A DNA stretch of 64,000 nt from Ralstonia sp. UBA689 (GTDB lineage Bacteria > Pseudomonadota > Gammaproteobacteria > Burkholderiales > Burkholderiaceae), in contig NZ_DBMV01000001.1 of assembly GCF_002298975.1 (NCBI RefSeq), forward strand, positions 248,001 through 312,000, given 5' to 3'. Numbering within the stretch: the stretch's first letter is position 1; the number at the start of each line of letters is the position of its first letter. This document shows positions 62,526 through 64,000 of the stretch, piece by piece. Both the position numbers and the translations under genes were made by a program. The notes under the pieces were generated by a model. It was given only the letters and a program-made list of their open reading frames with translations, did not search any database and was not told where the DNA came from.

Positions 62526-62692
62526 TGCAGTGGCGGTCGGGCGATTCCGGCCGCGCTGAGCAGGTTCCAGACGGAAACGTCGGAAAACGCGGCAGGTGTC
62601 AAAGCCTACCGCGATACAACAAGTGAGCCCGGGTCTTGCAAGTGTCGGTGCCAGCCGTCCACCTGGCTTCATGTCAAAAACGGAGTTGTTCC

Positions 62693-62890
62693 ATGCCGAA
62701 GATGAAGACGAAGAAAAGCGCCTCCAAGCGCTTTACTGCCCGTCCTGGTGGCACGATCAAACGTGGCCAAGCCTTCAAGCGTCACATCCTGACCAAGAAG
62801 ACCACCAAGAACAAGCGTCACCTGCGCGGTACCGAGGGCGTCCATGAGACGAACCTGAAGTCCGTTCGCGCAATGATGCCGTACGCCTAA
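62693..62890 (+). CDS. rpmI: 50S ribosomal protein L35
   Basis: A 65-residue basic protein: PKMKTKKSASKRFTARPGG and KRAQAF-like basic body, KTTKNKRHLRG, ending SVRAMMPYA. It is one of the shortest 50S proteins. ATG 62693 gives the standard start; the longer frame to 62636 is not used. The 167-base gap after infC is part of a known L20-repressed region in other bacteria, but no L20-type site was identified here. rplT follows after 28 bases. Confidence 0.97.
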   Translation: MPKMKTKKSASKRFTARPGGTIKRGQAFKRHILTKKTTKNKRHLRGTEGVHETNLKSVRAMMPYA

Positions 62891-62918
62891 CCCTAAGTAA
62901 CTACGAAAGGAGCATTTC

Positions 62919-63275
62919 ATGCCTCGAGTAAAACGTGGGGTCACAGCGCGGGCCCGTCATAAGAAGGTTATCAACGCTGCCAAGGGTTACCGCGGCCGCC
63001 GCAATAACGTTTATCGCATCGCCAAGCAGGCGGTCATGCGTGCTGGCCAGTACGCCTACCGCGATCGTCGCAACAAGAAGCGCGTGTTCCGCGCGCTCTG
63101 GATTGCACGTATCAACGCTGGTGCACGCGAGCACGGCCTGACCTACAGCAAGTTCATGAACGGCCTGAAGAAGGCGTCCATCGAGCTGGACCGCAAGGTG
63201 CTGTCGGACATGGCCATTCACGACAAGGTGGCATTTGCCGCCATCGTGAACCAGGTGAAAGCCAACGTCGCCTGA
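62919..63275 (+). CDS. rplT: 50S ribosomal protein L20
   Basis: A 118-residue assembly protein of 23S rRNA: PRVKRGVTARARHKKVINAAKGYRGRRN-type N-terminus, basic, then LTYSKFMNGLKKASIELDRKVLSDMA. AAAGGAG precedes the ATG. In other bacteria it represses rpmI-rplT by binding their leader. Confidence 0.97.
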   Translation: MPRVKRGVTARARHKKVINAAKGYRGRRNNVYRIAKQAVMRAGQYAYRDRRNKKRVFRALWIARINAGAREHGLTYSKFMNGLKKASIELDRKVLSDMAIHDKVAFAAIVNQVKANVA

Positions 63276-63343
63276 ATTGGATTGGCCGGGCAGGCCGCTG
63301 GAATTGCGCAGTAGTCCAGTCGTTTTGCGGGCCGATCACCCTG

Positions 63344-63371
63344 ACGGGGCTCTCACCGAGCCCCGTTTTTT
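63344..63371 (+). terminator. terminator or attenuator before pheS
   Basis: ACGGGGCTC (63344-63352) pairs with GAGCCCCGT (63358-63366), then six T (63366-63371). It lies 36 bases before pheS. No Phe-rich leader peptide was found, so it may simply end the rplT transcript. Confidence 0.8.
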
Positions 63372-63406
63372 ATTCCGAATTCCCGAATTTTCACGCTCGC
63401 CTTCCC

Positions 63407-64000
63407 ATGTCACTGGATCTGGATCAAGTCGTCGCCGATGCCCAAACCGCGTTTGCCTCTGTGGAGGACAACGCCTCGCTGGAAAACGAGAAAGCGCGCT
63501 TTCTCGGCAAGTCCGGCGTATTGACCGATTTGCTCAAGGGCCTCGGCAAGCTCGATCCGGAGACGCGCAAGTCGGAAGGCGCGCGCATCAACCAGGCCAA
63601 GAGCCGCGTTGAAGATGCCCTGAACGCCCGCCGCCAGGCGCTGGCCGATGCGCTGATGAACGCGCGCCTGGCTGCCGAGGCCATCGATGTGACGCTGCCC
63701 GGCCGCGATGTGGCCGAAGGCAGCCTGCACCCGGTGATGAACACCTGGGAGCGCGTGGCCAAGATCTTCGGTTCGATCGGTTTTGACGTGGCCGATGGCC
63801 CCGAGATCGAATCCGACTGGATGAACTTCACGGCGCTGAACAACCCGGACAACCATCCGGCACGCTCGATGCAGGACACGTTCTACATTGACGGCCGCGA
63901 CAGCGAAGACAAGCTCCTGCTGCTGCGCACGCACACCAGCCCGATGCAGGTGCGCTACGCCCGCATGCACGTCGAAAAGTACAAGCACCTCGACCGCATC
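63407..64000 (+). CDS. pheS: phenylalanyl-tRNA synthetase alpha subunit (5' part)
   Basis: The frame is open to the window edge and shows 198 codons. The N-terminal coiled coil (SLDLDQVVADAQTAFASVED, RFLGKSGVLTDLLKGLGKL) binds tRNA; the catalytic domain begins with LPGRDVAEGSLHPVMNTWERV and motif 2 DTFYIDGRD, LLLRTHTSPMQVR. ATG 63407 fits the family start. It is expected to continue into pheT. Confidence 0.97.
   Translation, partial: MSLDLDQVVADAQTAFASVEDNASLENEKARFLGKSGVLTDLLKGLGKLDPETRKSEGARINQAKSRVEDALNARRQALADALMNARLAAEAIDVTLPGRDVAEGSLHPVMNTWERVAKIFGSIGFDVADGPEIESDWMNFTALNNPDNHPARSMQDTFYIDGRDSEDKLLLLRTHTSPMQVRYARMHVEKYKHLDRI

Noticed and set aside
62526..62692. L20-binding leader before rpmI
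   Set aside because: No helix resembling the 23S rRNA L20 site could be matched by eye; position alone is not enough.
63276..63371. pheST attenuator with leader peptide
   Set aside because: The hairpin and T-run are clear, but no ORF with repeated Phe codons precedes it.

Overview
The window is about 63% GC chromosomal DNA from a betaproteobacterium, most likely a Ralstonia of the pickettii/mannitolilytica/insidiosa group. This is judged from the protein sequences, the high-GC codon use and the gene orders (carA-carB-greA, rlmE-ftsH-folP-glmM, pstSCAB-phoU-phoB-phoR-ppk/ppx, thrS-infC-rpmI-rplT-pheS). No replication origin, CRISPR array or intact insertion sequence was seen. The first and last genes (mltD-like and pheS) are cut by the window edges.

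Layout. 0-9.7 kb: end of a LysM lytic transglycosylase, propionyl-CoA synthetase prpE, carAB with a LysE-type exporter between them, greA and a DUF4149 membrane protein. 9.7-15.4 kb: yhbY (minus), rlmE, ftsH, folP, glmM. 15.5-27.8 kb: a phosphate/polyphosphate block: pstS-pstC-pstA-pstB-phoU-phoB-phoR, ppk and ppx divergent, an olsB-like ornithine-lipid N-acyltransferase and a SixA phosphatase. PhoB-box-like promoters precede pstS and olsB, with a weaker candidate before ppk. 27.9-31.5 kb: tRNA-Pro and a sulfide-detoxification cluster (TauE/SafE exporter, SQOR-type sulfide:quinone oxidoreductase, BigR/SqrR-type repressor, divergent persulfide dioxygenase), beside the stub of a trans-aconitate methyltransferase gene. 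31.9-34.4 kb: acetyl-CoA hydrolase/CoA-transferase and a LysR regulator.

34.4-39.5 kb is the accessory part. It holds a highly structured, apparently non-coding segment followed by a 57-codon ORF, a lipoprotein, a cold-shock gene broken by an amber codon, an AT-richer orphan gene, a tandem pair of excisionase-like HTH genes next to tRNA-Arg(UCU), and two small proteins. No integrase and no att duplication were found, so this looks like a decayed island rather than an active one.

39.6-64 kb is core again: a DUF2069/FAD-oxidase in-frame fusion with wrbA, a YihY-type membrane protein, an Mpo1-like protein, a hydrolase with O-acetylhomoserine sulfhydrylase, a CBS protein, an LplT-PlsC fusion, an FKBP, aroC, ETF-QO, an SDR, a PAS-LuxR regulator, the ketone-body genes scoA-scoB-bdhA, a hydrolase-ridA-like-relA run, tRNA-Val, and the translation cluster thrS-infC-rpmI-rplT-pheS, in which infC starts with AUC.

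The most unusual items are the cruciform RNA-like segment at 34714-34930 with its small ORF, the predicted Pho promoter of the lipid-remodelling gene, the DUF2069/FAD-oxidase fusion, and several leader elements with terminator or stem structures (greA, thrS, carA).
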